The notes under the pieces were generated by a model, which was not told the origin of the DNA, made no database searches, and saw nothing but the letters and a program-made list of their open reading frames with translations. From Flavobacterium tistrianum (GTDB taxonomy: Bacteria; Bacteroidota; Bacteroidia; Flavobacteriales; Flavobacteriaceae): DNA of 64,000 nt. The translations under genes and the position numbers were made by a program. Positions 27,377 through 37,591 of the stretch are shown here, piece by piece. Positions within the stretch are counted from its first letter, which is position 1. Every line of letters begins with the position of its first letter. The DNA lies in assembly GCF_003254545.1 (NCBI RefSeq), contig NZ_QJRH01000062.1, positions 98,445 through 162,444 of the forward strand, written 5' to 3'.

Positions 27377-29938
27377 ATGAAAACAACTATAAAAATTATA
27401 TTTACAATACTTGCAGTTTTAACATTCTCAATCTCTTTCGCGCAAAAAATTGAAGGAGTTGTAACTACTGATCAAAATATTCCTTTAGAAGCTGCCAATG
27501 TGGTAATTAAAGGAACAACTTTTAGCACAATTACAGATTCTGAAGGACGATTTTCAATCGAATCTCAAGGAAAATTGCCTCTTACACTTTTAGTTCAATA
27601 TATAGGCTACAATACTGCTGAACTTGAAATTACAGCTATACCAGCTTCTCCTCTATTGGTAACTTTACGTGAAGAAAACAAACTTGTAGAAGTAGTCGTT
27701 TCTTCAAGAAGAAGAATCGAAAAAGTACAAGATGTGCCAATTGCCGTTTCTGTTGTTACAGGAAAACAAGCTGAGGCAGCCGGAGCGTTTAACGTAAACC
27801 GTATTAAAGAATTGGTTCCTTCTGTTCAATTATATTCTTCTAACCCTAGAAATACAGGAATCAACATTAGAAGTTTAGGTTCACCATTCGGACTTACCAA
27901 TGACGGTATCGATCCTGGAGTTGGTTTCTACGTAGACGGTGTTTATTACGCTCGTCCAGCTGCAACTACTTTAGATTTTATTGATGTAGAGCAAATTGAG
28001 GTATTACGTGGTCCGCAAGGTTCTTTATTTGGAAAAAATACTACTTCAGGAGCTTTTAATATTACTTCTCGCAAACCAAGTTTTACACCAGGCGCAGATT
28101 TTGAAGTAAGCTATGGTAACTATGCCTTCTTGCAAGCAAAGGCTTCTATCACTGGAGCATTAGGTAAAAAAGTTGCAGGACGCTTGTCATTTTCAGGAAC
28201 TCAGCGTGATGGTTTAATTGACAACATTGTTACCGGAAGACCAACTAATACTTTAAACAATCAAGGTTTTAGAGGACAATTATTATGGACTCCAACAGAA
28301 AATACAAACGTTACTTTTGCAGGAGATCTTACAACACAGCGTCCTGACGGATATGCTCAGGTTGTTGCTGGTGTTGCTCCTACTCAGAGAGCTGCATACC
28401 GTCAGTTTGATGCTATTATTAAAGACTTAAACTATCAATTGCCAAGTTTAAATGCTTTTGACCGTAAGATTGATCATGATACTCCTTGGCGTTCTGGACA
28501 AGATTTAGGAGGAGTTTCGTTAAACATTGATACTAAAATTGGAGGAGGAACTCTTACTTCTACAACAGCTTGGCGTTTTTGGAACTGGGATCCATCAAAT
28601 GACCGAGATTTTACAGGATTACAAGTTTTGGCAAAATCTCAGAACCCAACAAGACAAACTCAGGTTACACAAGAAGTTCGTTATGCTGGACAATTAACTT
28701 CAAAAATTAGTGGTGTTGCTGGTGTATTCTTTATTGATCAGACTTCTCAAACAAATGGTACAGAAGAATCTGGAAATGCACAATGGAGATTCTCTCAAAG
28801 CTCAACTAGTCCGTTATGGAAAACTCCAGGTCTTTTTGAAGGATACGGAATTCATACTGATGCAAGAATTAGAGCTTCTAGTGCTGCCGTATTTGGTCAG
28901 ATTGATTGGGCACTTACAGAACGTTTCCATATTTTGCCAGGTTTAAGATATAACTTTGATAAAAAAGACGCTCATTATGCTCGTAAAACTTATGGAGGTC
29001 TTCAAACTACAGATCCAGCCTTATTGGCTTTAAAAAAATCAGTTTACTCTGACCAGGCATTTGATTCAGATACAGACAATACAGACTTTTCTGGCAACAT
29101 AACGCTTACTTATAAAGCGTCTGACAAGATTAATATTTATGCAACAGCTGCTAAAAGCTACAAACCTGTTGGAGTTAACGTAGCTGGACTTCCGTCAAAC
29201 TCTGCTGGACAGCCAATGACTGAACTTGCGGTAATTAAACCTGAGAAAGTATATCATTATGAAGTTGGTGTAAAGACTTCACCATTTAAAAATTCAATCT
29301 TCAACTTAACGTTCTTTAATACTGATATCAAAGATTTCCAAACCAATGTTCAGGCTGCTGAACTTGGAGTAAACCGTGGATATCTTGCTAATGCAGATAA
29401 AGTACGTGTAAGAGGTGCAGAATTGGATGCTAGTTTTGTGATCAGCTCGCACTTAACCATCAACGGTGCTGCGACTTACACAGATGGTAAATATGTAAAA
29501 TTTACAAATGCGCCACTTCCATTAGAAGAAACAGGACTTGTTGTTAATGGAGTTCAGGTATCTTACAAAGATGTTTCTGGAACTGAATTGCCAGGTGCTT
29601 CAAGATGGGCAGGTTCACTTGGAGGTGAGCTTTCAGACAATGCAAGATTCTTTGGTAATGCTGGAAAAATTTTCTTTGCTGCCGACGGATATGCTCGTTC
29701 TGAATTTTCTTCAAGCCCTTCGGCTTCAAAATATTTAGTTGTACAAGGTTATGCTATCTTTAATGCTCGTTTAGGTTTCCGTGCTTCTCAAGGTTTATCT
29801 ATTCAGATTTGGGGAAGAAACCTTTTCAATAAAGATTACTATGAGCAATTATTGCCCGCTAGTGGTAACACAGGACAATATGCTGGAGTTCTTGGTGATC
29901 AAAGAACTTACGGAGTTACTTTTAAGTATTCACTGTAA
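27377..29938 (+). CDS. TonB-dependent receptor
   Basis: 853 residues. A signal peptide (1-22, ending FAQ) is followed by a CarboxypepD-regulatory-like domain (about 24-95), a plug domain (about 100-230: VQDVPIAVSVVTGKQAEAAG, then VEQIEVLRGPQGSLFGKNTTSGAFNI) and a beta-barrel to the C-terminus (ending TYGVTFKYSL). It imports a scarce substrate across the outer membrane using TonB energy. No SusD gene accompanies it, so polysaccharide import is unlikely. The context (Rrf2, Cys/Met leader) suggests a sulfur compound, an inference only. Confidence 0.92.
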   Translation: MKTTIKIIFTILAVLTFSISFAQKIEGVVTTDQNIPLEAANVVIKGTTFSTITDSEGRFSIESQGKLPLTLLVQYIGYNTAELEITAIPASPLLVTLREENKLVEVVVSSRRRIEKVQDVPIAVSVVTGKQAEAAGAFNVNRIKELVPSVQLYSSNPRNTGINIRSLGSPFGLTNDGIDPGVGFYVDGVYYARPAATTLDFIDVEQIEVLRGPQGSLFGKNTTSGAFNITSRKPSFTPGADFEVSYGNYAFLQAKASITGALGKKVAGRLSFSGTQRDGLIDNIVTGRPTNTLNNQGFRGQLLWTPTENTNVTFAGDLTTQRPDGYAQVVAGVAPTQRAAYRQFDAIIKDLNYQLPSLNAFDRKIDHDTPWRSGQDLGGVSLNIDTKIGGGTLTSTTAWRFWNWDPSNDRDFTGLQVLAKSQNPTRQTQVTQEVRYAGQLTSKISGVAGVFFIDQTSQTNGTEESGNAQWRFSQSSTSPLWKTPGLFEGYGIHTDARIRASSAAVFGQIDWALTERFHILPGLRYNFDKKDAHYARKTYGGLQTTDPALLALKKSVYSDQAFDSDTDNTDFSGNITLTYKASDKINIYATAAKSYKPVGVNVAGLPSNSAGQPMTELAVIKPEKVYHYEVGVKTSPFKNSIFNLTFFNTDIKDFQTNVQAAELGVNRGYLANADKVRVRGAELDASFVISSHLTINGAATYTDGKYVKFTNAPLPLEETGLVVNGVQVSYKDVSGTELPGASRWAGSLGGELSDNARFFGNAGKIFFAADGYARSEFSSSPSASKYLVVQGYAIFNARLGFRASQGLSIQIWGRNLFNKDYYEQLLPASGNTGQYAGVLGDQRTYGVTFKYSL

Positions 29939-29962
29939 GATGGTTAGTTAGTTTTAGTATTA

Positions 29963-29996
29963 AAAAGGGATGTATTTTAAAATGCGTCCCTTTTTT
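29963..29996 (+). terminator. Terminator after TonB receptor
   Basis: AAAAGGGA ... TCCCTTTT stem with T tract. Confidence 0.7.
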
Positions 29997-30064
29997 TCAC
30001 AAAAAAACTTTCAAAACAAATTTTAAAACAGAATGAAATAAGATCATTTGTATAAATTCGCAGC

Positions 30065-30823
30065 TTGAATTTATCGTTTTTGAACAGATCTTTTAAATTA
30101 CTTTTCTTCATACTCTTTGTTTGCCAATTGATTACGGGGCAAAATCAAAGAAATATCGACCATCAGACTCTGACTTGGATTCGATACTATAATATTTTTC
30201 CGTTATCCGAAAAATGGGCTATTCATTCTGAATTTGACAATCGAAGTTTTGTAAAACCTGTTCATGAAAATCTTTTTGTTATACGATCTCAAGCTCGTTA
30301 CAGAGCAACTAAAATGATGGATTTTGGCGCCGGATTTGCTTTTTTCAGCGTGAATACTCAAAATCCAAACATTGACCCTGATTATTCTGTTCCCGAATAT
30401 CGTGCACAACAAGACCTTACTCTAATTAATGATATTTCTAAAATAACTTTCCATAATCGCTTTCAACTTGAGGAACGATTCATTCAAAAAGCAGACAAAA
30501 ATGGACTTTTAGATGAATTCTCATATGCTTTCCGATTTAGATACCGATTACAATCTATGTTTACGCTTTGGGAAAAAGAAGACAGAAGTATAAAAGGCAC
30601 CATTTCTGATGAAGTATTATTCAATTTCGGAAAAGACAATCGAAGAAATACATTCGATCAAAATCGTTTTTATGTTGCTTTACGTTATCATTTCAATCCA
30701 AATCTTGGTTTAGAATTAGGGTATTTAAAAAACTTTCAGAGACGTGCTAGCGGCGTAGATTTCTATGATCGTGATATTATTAGGTTTACGGTTTATCATA
30801 GAATTAATCGGAAAAAGTTATGA
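30065..30823 (+). CDS. DUF2490 outer-membrane barrel protein (TTG start)
   Basis: 252 residues with a signal-like N-terminus (about residues 8-26, ending TGQ) and a DUF2490 beta-barrel-like body: HQTLTWIRYYNIFPLSEKWAIHSEFDNR, then YHFNPNLGLELGYLKNF, ending VYHRINRKKL. No ATG lies near the N-terminus; the start must be TTG at 30065 or the next TTG at 30080, since the first ATG falls well into the domain. It lies 126 bases after the TonB receptor, but a terminator separates them. Function unknown. Confidence 0.8.
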   Translation: MNLSFLNRSFKLLFFILFVCQLITGQNQRNIDHQTLTWIRYYNIFPLSEKWAIHSEFDNRSFVKPVHENLFVIRSQARYRATKMMDFGAGFAFFSVNTQNPNIDPDYSVPEYRAQQDLTLINDISKITFHNRFQLEERFIQKADKNGLLDEFSYAFRFRYRLQSMFTLWEKEDRSIKGTISDEVLFNFGKDNRRNTFDQNRFYVALRYHFNPNLGLELGYLKNFQRRASGVDFYDRDIIRFTVYHRINRKKL

Positions 30824-30840
30824 GTTATGAGTTATGAGTT
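30821..30840. repeat. Low-complexity GAGTTAT repeat
   Basis: ATGAGTTATGAGTTATGAGTT-type tandem heptamer straddling the end of the DUF2490 gene. A near copy lies inside the GSCFA gene (about 16441-16478), and similar scattered repeats (AATCTA type) lie at 25290-25342. Confidence 0.6.
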
Positions 30841-30844
30841 ATAC

Positions 30845-30883
30845 AAAAAATGCCTGTCAAATTTAATTTGACAGGCATTTTTT
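30845..30883. terminator. Bidirectional terminator
   Basis: AAAAAATGCCTGTCAAAT / ATTTGACAGGCATTTTTT, perfect 18-bp stem with A and T tracts, between convergent genes. Confidence 0.85.
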
Positions 30884-30928
30884 GTAACCTTTGAACCTTT
30901 GCTCCTCTGAACCTTTGCACCTTAAAAA

Positions 30929-33679
30929 TCAAGATCCTCTCTGTTTTCTTCCTTTTTTGCTTTCAGCGAAATTTCCAATTTTATAAGCTAAAGAAAACAT
31001 CACATATCGTTTTAAAACCGTATTTTCTTCATCTCTAATTGAAGTTGGCGAAATGGTTCTTGTTGCACTCTGATTCTGATTTAAAACATCGTACACTTTC
31101 ACTTTAGCATATAATTTTTTATCTAAAAATCCGTAAGACAAACTCGTGTTCCAAAGAAAGAAATCCTTTCTGAAATCATCTGAAATATTTGAATTATAAG
31201 TATACCCAAAGTCATTTCCGAAGATTAAATTGGCTGGCCAATACGATGTTGTCTGCAAATTAATTCTGTGAATCACGTTTGAAGTAGCGTCTCTTGAATA
31301 GTTTTCATATCTCGTTTCGTTGTATGATAAACTATAAGATGGCGCAATCGAAAGCACTTCTCCATAATCATAAGAAGCATAAACACTTGGCGTAACGACA
31401 ACCGATTTTGCATAATACAAAACCGCATTTGTAAATCCTTTATCAAAATTATAATTCCCGCTTAAGCGCAAGCCATATCTTAAAGTATGAGCATCTTTTT
31501 TAATTTGCTGATTCCAGTTTCCTCCAACCGAAGCCGAATACGTTCCTGAAATATTTACATAAGTTGTATTTCTTTTTCCGCTATCGTCGTAAATCGAAGT
31601 AGAAACCACATCATTATTATAATAATCTCCTTTAAGGAATAAACTGTAACCAGAACGCGTTCTAAAATCAAAGTTTTTAAAATCGATACCAGCTGTACTT
31701 TTTTCAATCGGATTAAGATTTGGATTTCCGATTACACTGTTTAATGGATTATTTAAATCAGCAACCGGCATTAATTGTGTTGCCGATGGAAGCACATTAG
31801 AATAATCGTATTTGAAAGTTAAGTTTTTAGAACGGTTGAATTTGTATCGAAGCTGCGCAGTTCCATAAGGCAGCATATATCTCTTATTCAAATCTGTCGC
31901 TTGATTCAAGTAAAAAGAATGATTGTCAAATTCAACAATTGAGGTTCTCGAATTTACATTCAACGTAAATTTACTCTTCTGCCAAGTAATACCCACTTTT
32001 GGTGTAATCGAATTTTGTTTTGATGTGGTATAATTGGTCAGCGATAAATTTAAATCTGAGTATTCTTGCGATGCATCATCAAAATTAAATGTCTTTTGAT
32101 CGTTCATAGAACTTTGCCAGTCAAAATCGGTTCCGAAACGTAATCTCAACGAATCTGTTACAGGCTCTGTATATTCTAAATCAAGCGAATAAGCATCGCT
32201 TTTAGATGTGTTTTTCGCATTTTGGTTTCTTTCATCATTTGGCTTATTATCCTGATAGAAAATAGTCTCAGAAATATTGATTCCGTTAGAATCGTTTTTA
32301 GTATTATTATTGTTGAAAACTACACTTAAATTTCGCGATTTCTTTTCGAAAGTTTTATTGAAATTAATGCTGTTTGCAAAACTCGTATTAGAACTTTCGG
32401 TATGCGATGTTGCCGTACTTTCATTCAATGCATCGCCATTTTCATTTTCAGAAAAAGTCGAAGAAGAGGAATTACTGTTTGATTCTGACAAATTCAATTT
32501 AGGAGCAAAAACAATCTGCATAGTCGGATTGATTTTGTATTCTAATTCAAAATTCACCTTGTTTCCAGTGTTTTCATTTCTAGTTTTAGAATCGGCTTCA
32601 GTTAAAATATTTCCTGTTGGCAAGAAACTAAGCTGGTTCGATTTGCTTTCGTTTTTAGTCACAGCATTTGTAAAGTTGTAACTGCTCATAAACTCCAAAT
32701 CTTTGGTCCAATCATCAGAATAATTAATTCCAGCCAAAGTAGATTGCGTAATTCCTTTTCCTCCACTGCTTGCACCTTGACCGCCACCTTTGGCATTACG
32801 TCCGCCACCCATATTATCAAAAACCTCATCCATAGAAAACCCAGTTGAGTTGATATTGTTTGAAGAAGCCAGAACGCTTATTTTTTGTTTATTTTTAAAG
32901 AAATTCATCATTAAACTGCTTTCGTAGCGTTCATCTGAACCATATCCGCCAAGAACTTTACCGAAATAGCCTTTATTTTTTTTCTCGTCAATGGTAATAT
33001 TTATGCTCGAATAATCTGAAGTTGATTCTTGTTTGGCCAATTCTTCTTTTTTGGTTTTAAAATCAGAAACTTGAACTTTTTTAATGATATCAGCTGGAAG
33101 ATTTTTAATCGCAATAGCTCCATCTTTATCAAAAAATGCTTTTCCGTTGACTAAAACCTGATTGACTTCTCGACCATTTACCGTAATTTTTCCTGTATTA
33201 TCTACGTCAAAACCAGGCAGCTGTTTCAGTAAAGTTTCCACATTTGCATCTGGACGAACTTTATACGAGCCCGCATTAAATTCAAGAGTGTCTTTTTTAA
33301 TCGTAATTGGCGGAGCCTCACTTTTAATTACCACTTCATTTAAAACATTAGCATTTTCAAGCAGGTACAATTTACCAAAGTCTTTACTTTCTGTAAGCGC
33401 TTTTTGCTCTTCAAAATAAGTTTGATATCCTGTATAATTTACTTTTAAGAAAACCGGCTTATCATACTTTTTAGTATTGATAATGAAATTTCCGTTTTTA
33501 TCGGTCGTTGCATATTCAATAATAGTTGAATCTTTTACTGCAGTAAAATAAACGGTGGCGAGTTCTAGCGGAAGCTGTGAGTTGATATCAACTACAGTTC
33601 CTTTAATAACGATATTGTTTTGCGCATTTGCCGAATAAACAAAAGCTAGAAACAATAGTAATGAATAAATTCTGGTCAT
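30929..33679 (-). CDS. Outer-membrane beta-barrel protein (OMP_b-brl family) with CarboxypepD-like domain
   Basis: 916 residues. Signal peptide (1-19), CarboxypepD regulatory-like domain (about 22-110), a reduced plug-like segment (about 130-220: VETLLKQLPGFDVDNTGKITVNGREVNQVLVNGKAF), then a long 14- to 22-stranded barrel of the OMP_b-brl type to the C-terminus. An Asn/Gly-rich loop (GGGRNAKGGGQGASSGGKG) lies near residue 290. No TonB box or SusD partner is seen. The family's cargo is unknown; some members are TonB-dependent. It is a single gene. Confidence 0.88.
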   Translation of the reverse strand: MTRIYSLLLFLAFVYSANAQNNIVIKGTVVDINSQLPLELATVYFTAVKDSTIIEYATTDKNGNFIINTKKYDKPVFLKVNYTGYQTYFEEQKALTESKDFGKLYLLENANVLNEVVIKSEAPPITIKKDTLEFNAGSYKVRPDANVETLLKQLPGFDVDNTGKITVNGREVNQVLVNGKAFFDKDGAIAIKNLPADIIKKVQVSDFKTKKEELAKQESTSDYSSINITIDEKKNKGYFGKVLGGYGSDERYESSLMMNFFKNKQKISVLASSNNINSTGFSMDEVFDNMGGGRNAKGGGQGASSGGKGITQSTLAGINYSDDWTKDLEFMSSYNFTNAVTKNESKSNQLSFLPTGNILTEADSKTRNENTGNKVNFELEYKINPTMQIVFAPKLNLSESNSNSSSSTFSENENGDALNESTATSHTESSNTSFANSINFNKTFEKKSRNLSVVFNNNNTKNDSNGINISETIFYQDNKPNDERNQNAKNTSKSDAYSLDLEYTEPVTDSLRLRFGTDFDWQSSMNDQKTFNFDDASQEYSDLNLSLTNYTTSKQNSITPKVGITWQKSKFTLNVNSRTSIVEFDNHSFYLNQATDLNKRYMLPYGTAQLRYKFNRSKNLTFKYDYSNVLPSATQLMPVADLNNPLNSVIGNPNLNPIEKSTAGIDFKNFDFRTRSGYSLFLKGDYYNNDVVSTSIYDDSGKRNTTYVNISGTYSASVGGNWNQQIKKDAHTLRYGLRLSGNYNFDKGFTNAVLYYAKSVVVTPSVYASYDYGEVLSIAPSYSLSYNETRYENYSRDATSNVIHRINLQTTSYWPANLIFGNDFGYTYNSNISDDFRKDFFLWNTSLSYGFLDKKLYAKVKVYDVLNQNQSATRTISPTSIRDEENTVLKRYVMFSLAYKIGNFAESKKGRKQRGS

Positions 33680-33809
33680 AAAATTAGGTTAGTTAGATCA
33701 GTAAGACTTAAAAAAACACAAAAGGTTTAATTGTAATTTTTACATTTATTCAAATATAATGCCAATAAAAAATTGATCCTATAATAAAGATAGACACAAA
33801 ACATAAAAA

Positions 33810-33838
33810 AATCCCCTATTAAAGGGGATTCTTTTTTT
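33810..33838 (-). terminator. Terminator of the 33885 lipoprotein gene
   Basis: AATCCCC-TATTAAA-GGGGATT with T tract on the minus strand. Confidence 0.75.
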
Positions 33839-33884
33839 ATAATATTTTTTAATAAATCATTACATCAAATCTTAAAGGAATGCA

Positions 33885-34796
33885 TTAAATATCCTTTTGA
33901 TCTGGTGATGGTGATTTAAAATCAGGAACTAATATTGTAGTTTGCAATTTATTTCCTTCAGGTATTTTATCCGAAAGTATTGTATATATAGTATTAACAC
34001 TTTCTCCATTAACTACAGTTACAGGGACAGCATATTCTGCAACTTTTTCACCCTTATCATCAAAAATGCTAACTAAATGTTTAAGTGGCGCTCCTTGATA
34101 AGTGTAATAACCATCAAGGTGAGTTATACCATTATGAGTTTTATCAACATTTGCCATTCCTGAACCACTACCTCCTTCAAATTTAGTTTGCACTTTAGCA
34201 CTATAATTCCATTCTTTCAATTCATTAGATAATTGGAAAACTGATATTATACGCCCATTAGTTGGGATTAGAGTAAATGATACAGGAGTATTTACCCCAG
34301 CAACCGCATTTATGGTTTGCGCATTAGATATATAATTAACTGCAGGAGATTGAGCTTCCCATTTAATAAATAAATCATTCACAGATAATGTACTAGATTC
34401 ATTTGTCCAATTACCATAAACGTATTCCTGTACAGTGCTACTAGAATTTGCTGTAACTGACAATCTCGAAACTCCTGTACTAAAATTTCTTATTTCAAAT
34501 CCATCTGCTGCACTGGTATTATTATCTGCAACAATATTAAAATTAAAAACACTTGCAACTCTAGTTGGGTCAATTCCTCCCCCTGTGGCCCAAGGTTGAA
34601 CTTTAATTACAACAGAATTAACAGTAACAGGAAGTATTCCTCGTTTCACATCTTTCCCAGTAATATTACTCTTTTCTGATTTAAGAAGAATATTCATTGA
34701 AGTTTCTTGAGCAACGATTTCATTATTATTTGCATCATCTTTAGAGCAACTTACTAAGCTAAGAAAAAGTAGACTTAACAGTAATTTTATTTTCAT
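33885..34796 (-). CDS. Putative lipoprotein, unknown
   Basis: 303 residues from MKIKLLLSLLFLSLVSCSKDD; the earlier Met in the frame lacks a signal peptide. Lipobox LVSCSK with Cys17. The body has two beta-rich halves: one with VVIKVQPWATGGGIDPT and LSVTANSSSTVQEYVYG, the other with GYYTYQGAPLKHLVSIFDDKGEKVAEYAVPV. I recognise no family; a beta-sandwich surface lipoprotein is plausible. A long hairpin and repeat-free spacer separates it from der. Confidence 0.75.
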   Translation of the reverse strand: MKIKLLLSLLFLSLVSCSKDDANNNEIVAQETSMNILLKSEKSNITGKDVKRGILPVTVNSVVIKVQPWATGGGIDPTRVASVFNFNIVADNNTSAADGFEIRNFSTGVSRLSVTANSSSTVQEYVYGNWTNESSTLSVNDLFIKWEAQSPAVNYISNAQTINAVAGVNTPVSFTLIPTNGRIISVFQLSNELKEWNYSAKVQTKFEGGSGSGMANVDKTHNGITHLDGYYTYQGAPLKHLVSIFDDKGEKVAEYAVPVTVVNGESVNTIYTILSDKIPEGNKLQTTILVPDFKSPSPDQKDI

Positions 34797-34923
34797 ATGT
34801 AATTTTTTAGTTGAAACAAATTTCATTTAAAATAATGTTAAATGCAAGTCCTTTTTTAAAAATTAATAATATTATTACCCTTCTTTTCGCTAACTAATAA
34901 TCATTCTTTGTTTTTATAAAAAC

Positions 34924-34958
34924 AAAAAAATCGCTCACATTCATGAGCGATTTTTTTT
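34924..34958 (-). terminator. Terminator of der
   Basis: AAAAAAATCGCTCA / TGAGCGATTTTTTTT stem-loop immediately after the der stop. Confidence 0.85.
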
Positions 34959-34975
34959 GACGTTAGTTATTTCGT

Positions 34976-36289
34976 TTATTTTTCCCTTATATAAATATCG
35001 ATTGGAACTCCTGCGAAATCCCATTTCTCACGAATTTTATTTTCCAAGTATCGCTTATAAGGTTCTTTAACGTATTGCGGTAAATTAGCAAAAAACACAA
35101 ATTGCGGTGTTTGAGTTGGTAATTGCATACAGTATTTAATTTTTACATATTTACCTTTTGTTGCTGGCGGCGGATATGCTTCAATCACTTTCAACATATA
35201 CTCATTGAATTTTGAAGTCGCAATTCTTTGTTTTCTGTTTTCGTAAACTTGAACTGTTGCTTCGAGTGCTTTTAACAAACGCTGTTTTGTTAAAGCAGAA
35301 ACGAATAAAATTGGCACATCTGTAAAAGGCATCAATTCTTTTTTGATTTTCTCTTCGTAATCGCGTGTAGACATAGTATCTTTTTCTACTAAATCCCATT
35401 TGTTTACCAAGATTACCACACCTTTACGGTTTTTCTCTGCCAACCAGAAAATACTCTGATCTTGACCTTCAAATCCACGTGTAGCGTCGATTACCAAAAT
35501 ACAAATATCAGCATGTTCGATTGCACGTACAGAACGCATTACAGAATAAAACTCTAAATCTTCTTTTACTTTTGCTTTACGGCGAATTCCCGCAGTATCA
35601 ACCAAATTAAATTCGAAACCAAAACGGTCAAATTTAGTATCAATTGCATCACGAGTTGTTCCTGCAATATCTGTAACCATAAAACGGTCTTGACCAATCA
35701 AAGCGTTGATAAAACTAGATTTCCCTGCATTTGGACGTCCTACAACTGCAAAACGCGGTAATTCAACTTCTGGAGTAACAGGCTCAGGTTTTACAGGAAA
35801 CGCTTCAACTAGAGCATCTAATAAATCTCCTGTTCCGCTTCCAGAAATACTTGCAAAAGTATAATAGTCACCTAAACCAAGGTTATAAAACTCTACAGCG
35901 TCTTTTTCACGCATCGCGTTGTCAACCTTATTTACAGCCAATAAAACTGGTTTTGTTACTTTACGAAGTAATTTTGCAACGGTTTCATCCATTGGTGTAA
36001 TTCCTTCTTCAACATCAACTACAAAAATAATAACATCGGCTTCGTCGATAGCAAGTTCTACCTGTTTACGGATTTCACCTTCGAAAATATCATCAGATCC
36101 TCGAACATATCCACCTGTATCAATGACAGAAAACTCTTTTCCGTTCCACTCGCTTTTACCATAGTTTCTATCACGGGTAACCCCAGATACTGAATCTACA
36201 ATAGCTTCTCTTCTTTGTATCAGCCTATTAAAAAGGGTCGATTTCCCTACATTAGGTCTTCCTACTATCGCAACAATGTTATTACTCAT
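34976..36289 (-). CDS. der: Ribosome-associated GTPase Der
   Basis: 437 residues with two tandem GTP-binding domains, the defining trait of Der/EngA. P-loops GRPNVGKS (about 9-16) and GRPNAGKS (about 184-191), switch DTGG and DTAG motifs, and NKVD and NKWD specificity motifs are all present. The C-terminal KH-like domain follows (from about residue 355). It acts in 50S ribosome biogenesis and is expected to be essential. It is close to the second GTPase, era; both are on the minus strand. Confidence 0.97.
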   Translation of the reverse strand: MSNNIVAIVGRPNVGKSTLFNRLIQRREAIVDSVSGVTRDRNYGKSEWNGKEFSVIDTGGYVRGSDDIFEGEIRKQVELAIDEADVIIFVVDVEEGITPMDETVAKLLRKVTKPVLLAVNKVDNAMREKDAVEFYNLGLGDYYTFASISGSGTGDLLDALVEAFPVKPEPVTPEVELPRFAVVGRPNAGKSSFINALIGQDRFMVTDIAGTTRDAIDTKFDRFGFEFNLVDTAGIRRKAKVKEDLEFYSVMRSVRAIEHADICILVIDATRGFEGQDQSIFWLAEKNRKGVVILVNKWDLVEKDTMSTRDYEEKIKKELMPFTDVPILFVSALTKQRLLKALEATVQVYENRKQRIATSKFNEYMLKVIEAYPPPATKGKYVKIKYCMQLPTQTPQFVFFANLPQYVKEPYKRYLENKIREKWDFAGVPIDIYIREK

Positions 36290-36304
36290 TTTATTGATTT
36301 TTAG

Positions 36305-36322
36305 TCCCGATAGCTATCGGGA
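36305..36322. repeat. Palindrome TCCCGATAGCTATCGGGA, copy 2
   Basis: Same 18-bp perfect palindrome as at 6622-6639. It is 16 bases upstream of der. Confidence 0.85.
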
Positions 36323-36428
36323 TTAGATTTAAGATTTCACTTTTTGACTATATAACAATAAATTATAAGTCAAAAGTGCTTTATTTAAATTTTTTGCAAA
36401 GGTAGTTAAAAAAACTACTAATTTGCTA

Positions 36429-36446
36429 TCCCGATAGCTATCGGGA
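36429..36446. repeat. Palindrome TCCCGATAGCTATCGGGA, copy 3
   Basis: Third identical copy, 107 bases from copy 2. Confidence 0.85.
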
Positions 36447-36486
36447 CTAAGTACCTAAGTTTTTATTGTTTTTTTGTATAATTTTT

Positions 36487-36573
36487 AGGAGCTAATCCAG
36501 CTATCCGCTATATCTTTTCCTGGCTAAAGAAGCCAGAAAAAGGATACCGCTCCTATCTGGGCTAGGGGACCTG
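36487..36573. repeat. Structured intergenic repeat (AGCTATCCGC ... GGGCTAGG type)
   Basis: An 87-base stretch running from GGAGCTAATCCAGCTATCCG to GGGCTAGGGGACC, with an internal stem TTTTCCTGGCT/AGCCAGAAAAAGG. I recall similar sequence as a widely repeated intergenic element in Flavobacterium genomes; only one copy lies in this window, so the repeat status rests on memory. Confidence 0.5.
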
Positions 36574-36634
36574 TTTTCAAAAGAACTTTCGTTTAACGAT
36601 TAAACAAATAAACGATTAACCGATTCAACAAAAA

Positions 36635-37516
36635 CTACTGATTATATCCGAAACGTTTCAACATATTGGCGTTGCTTCTCCAGTTTTTATTCACTTTTAC
36701 ATAAAGCTCAATGTGAATTTGTTTTCCGAAGAATTTCTCTAAATCGGCACGGGCATCGGTTCCTACTTTTTTAAGCGCTGCGCCTTTATGTCCGATAATG
36801 ATTCCTTTTTGCGTGTCACGTTCCACCATAATTACCGAACGGATTCTAATAATATTGTCGGTTTCATGAAATTCTTCTGTTACAATTTCTACTGCGTATG
36901 GAATTTCTTTTGCGTAATTCAATAAAATTTTCTCACGGATAGTTTCGTTAACAAAGAAACGTTCTGGTTTGTCTGTTAATTGGTCTTTTGGATAATAAGC
37001 TGGGGATTCTGGCAATAATTCGATAATTCTTCCAAAGACTTCTGGAACGTTGAAGTTCTGCAAAGCCGAAATTGGAAAAATCTCTGCATTTGGCACTTTT
37101 TCTTTCCAGAAAGAAACTTGCTGTTCTAATTGTTCTTGGTTTGAATTATCAATTTTATTTAAAAGCAATAAAACCGGAATTTTAGCATGAATGATTTTCT
37201 TGAAGAAGTCTTCGTCTTTCAAGTCCTGCTCGCCTATCTCGACCATGTAGATTAAAATGTCAGCATCTTCAAAAGCCGATTTCACAAAGTTCATCATCGA
37301 TTCCTGCATTTCGTATGCAGGTTTGATGATTCCTGGAGTATCAGATAGAACCAATTGAAAGTCTTCTCCGTTTACGATTCCAAGAATTCTATGACGTGTA
37401 GTTTGTGCTTTTGATGTAATGATCGACAATCGTTCTCCAACGAAAGCGTTCATCAATGTTGATTTTCCAACATTTGGATTTCCGATAATATTTACGAAAC
37501 CTGCTTTATGTGACAT
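36635..37516 (-). CDS. era: GTPase Era
   Basis: 293 residues. GTP-binding domain with P-loop GNPNVGKST (about 12-20), DTPG switch and NKID specificity motif, then a C-terminal KH domain with IIGHKGAALKKVGTDAR (about 245-262) that binds the 3' end of 16S rRNA. Length and motif set are canonical. It is on the minus strand, divergent from the tRNA gene. Confidence 0.97.
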   Translation of the reverse strand: MSHKAGFVNIIGNPNVGKSTLMNAFVGERLSIITSKAQTTRHRILGIVNGEDFQLVLSDTPGIIKPAYEMQESMMNFVKSAFEDADILIYMVEIGEQDLKDEDFFKKIIHAKIPVLLLLNKIDNSNQEQLEQQVSFWKEKVPNAEIFPISALQNFNVPEVFGRIIELLPESPAYYPKDQLTDKPERFFVNETIREKILLNYAKEIPYAVEIVTEEFHETDNIIRIRSVIMVERDTQKGIIIGHKGAALKKVGTDARADLEKFFGKQIHIELYVKVNKNWRSNANMLKRFGYNQ

Positions 37517-37591
37517 TTTTTGCTTTATTTATTCTGCAAAGGTAGTCATATCAAGTCAATACAGAAAATAAAACATTTTTTTAAGTTTTCG

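Larger units (their letters stand above)
36290..36634. other. Intergenic region rich in repeats between der and era (345 bp)
   Basis: No gene. It holds two copies of the 18-bp palindrome and an 87-bp repeat rich in AGCTATCC/GGCTAGG blocks, annotated separately. Confidence 0.7.
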
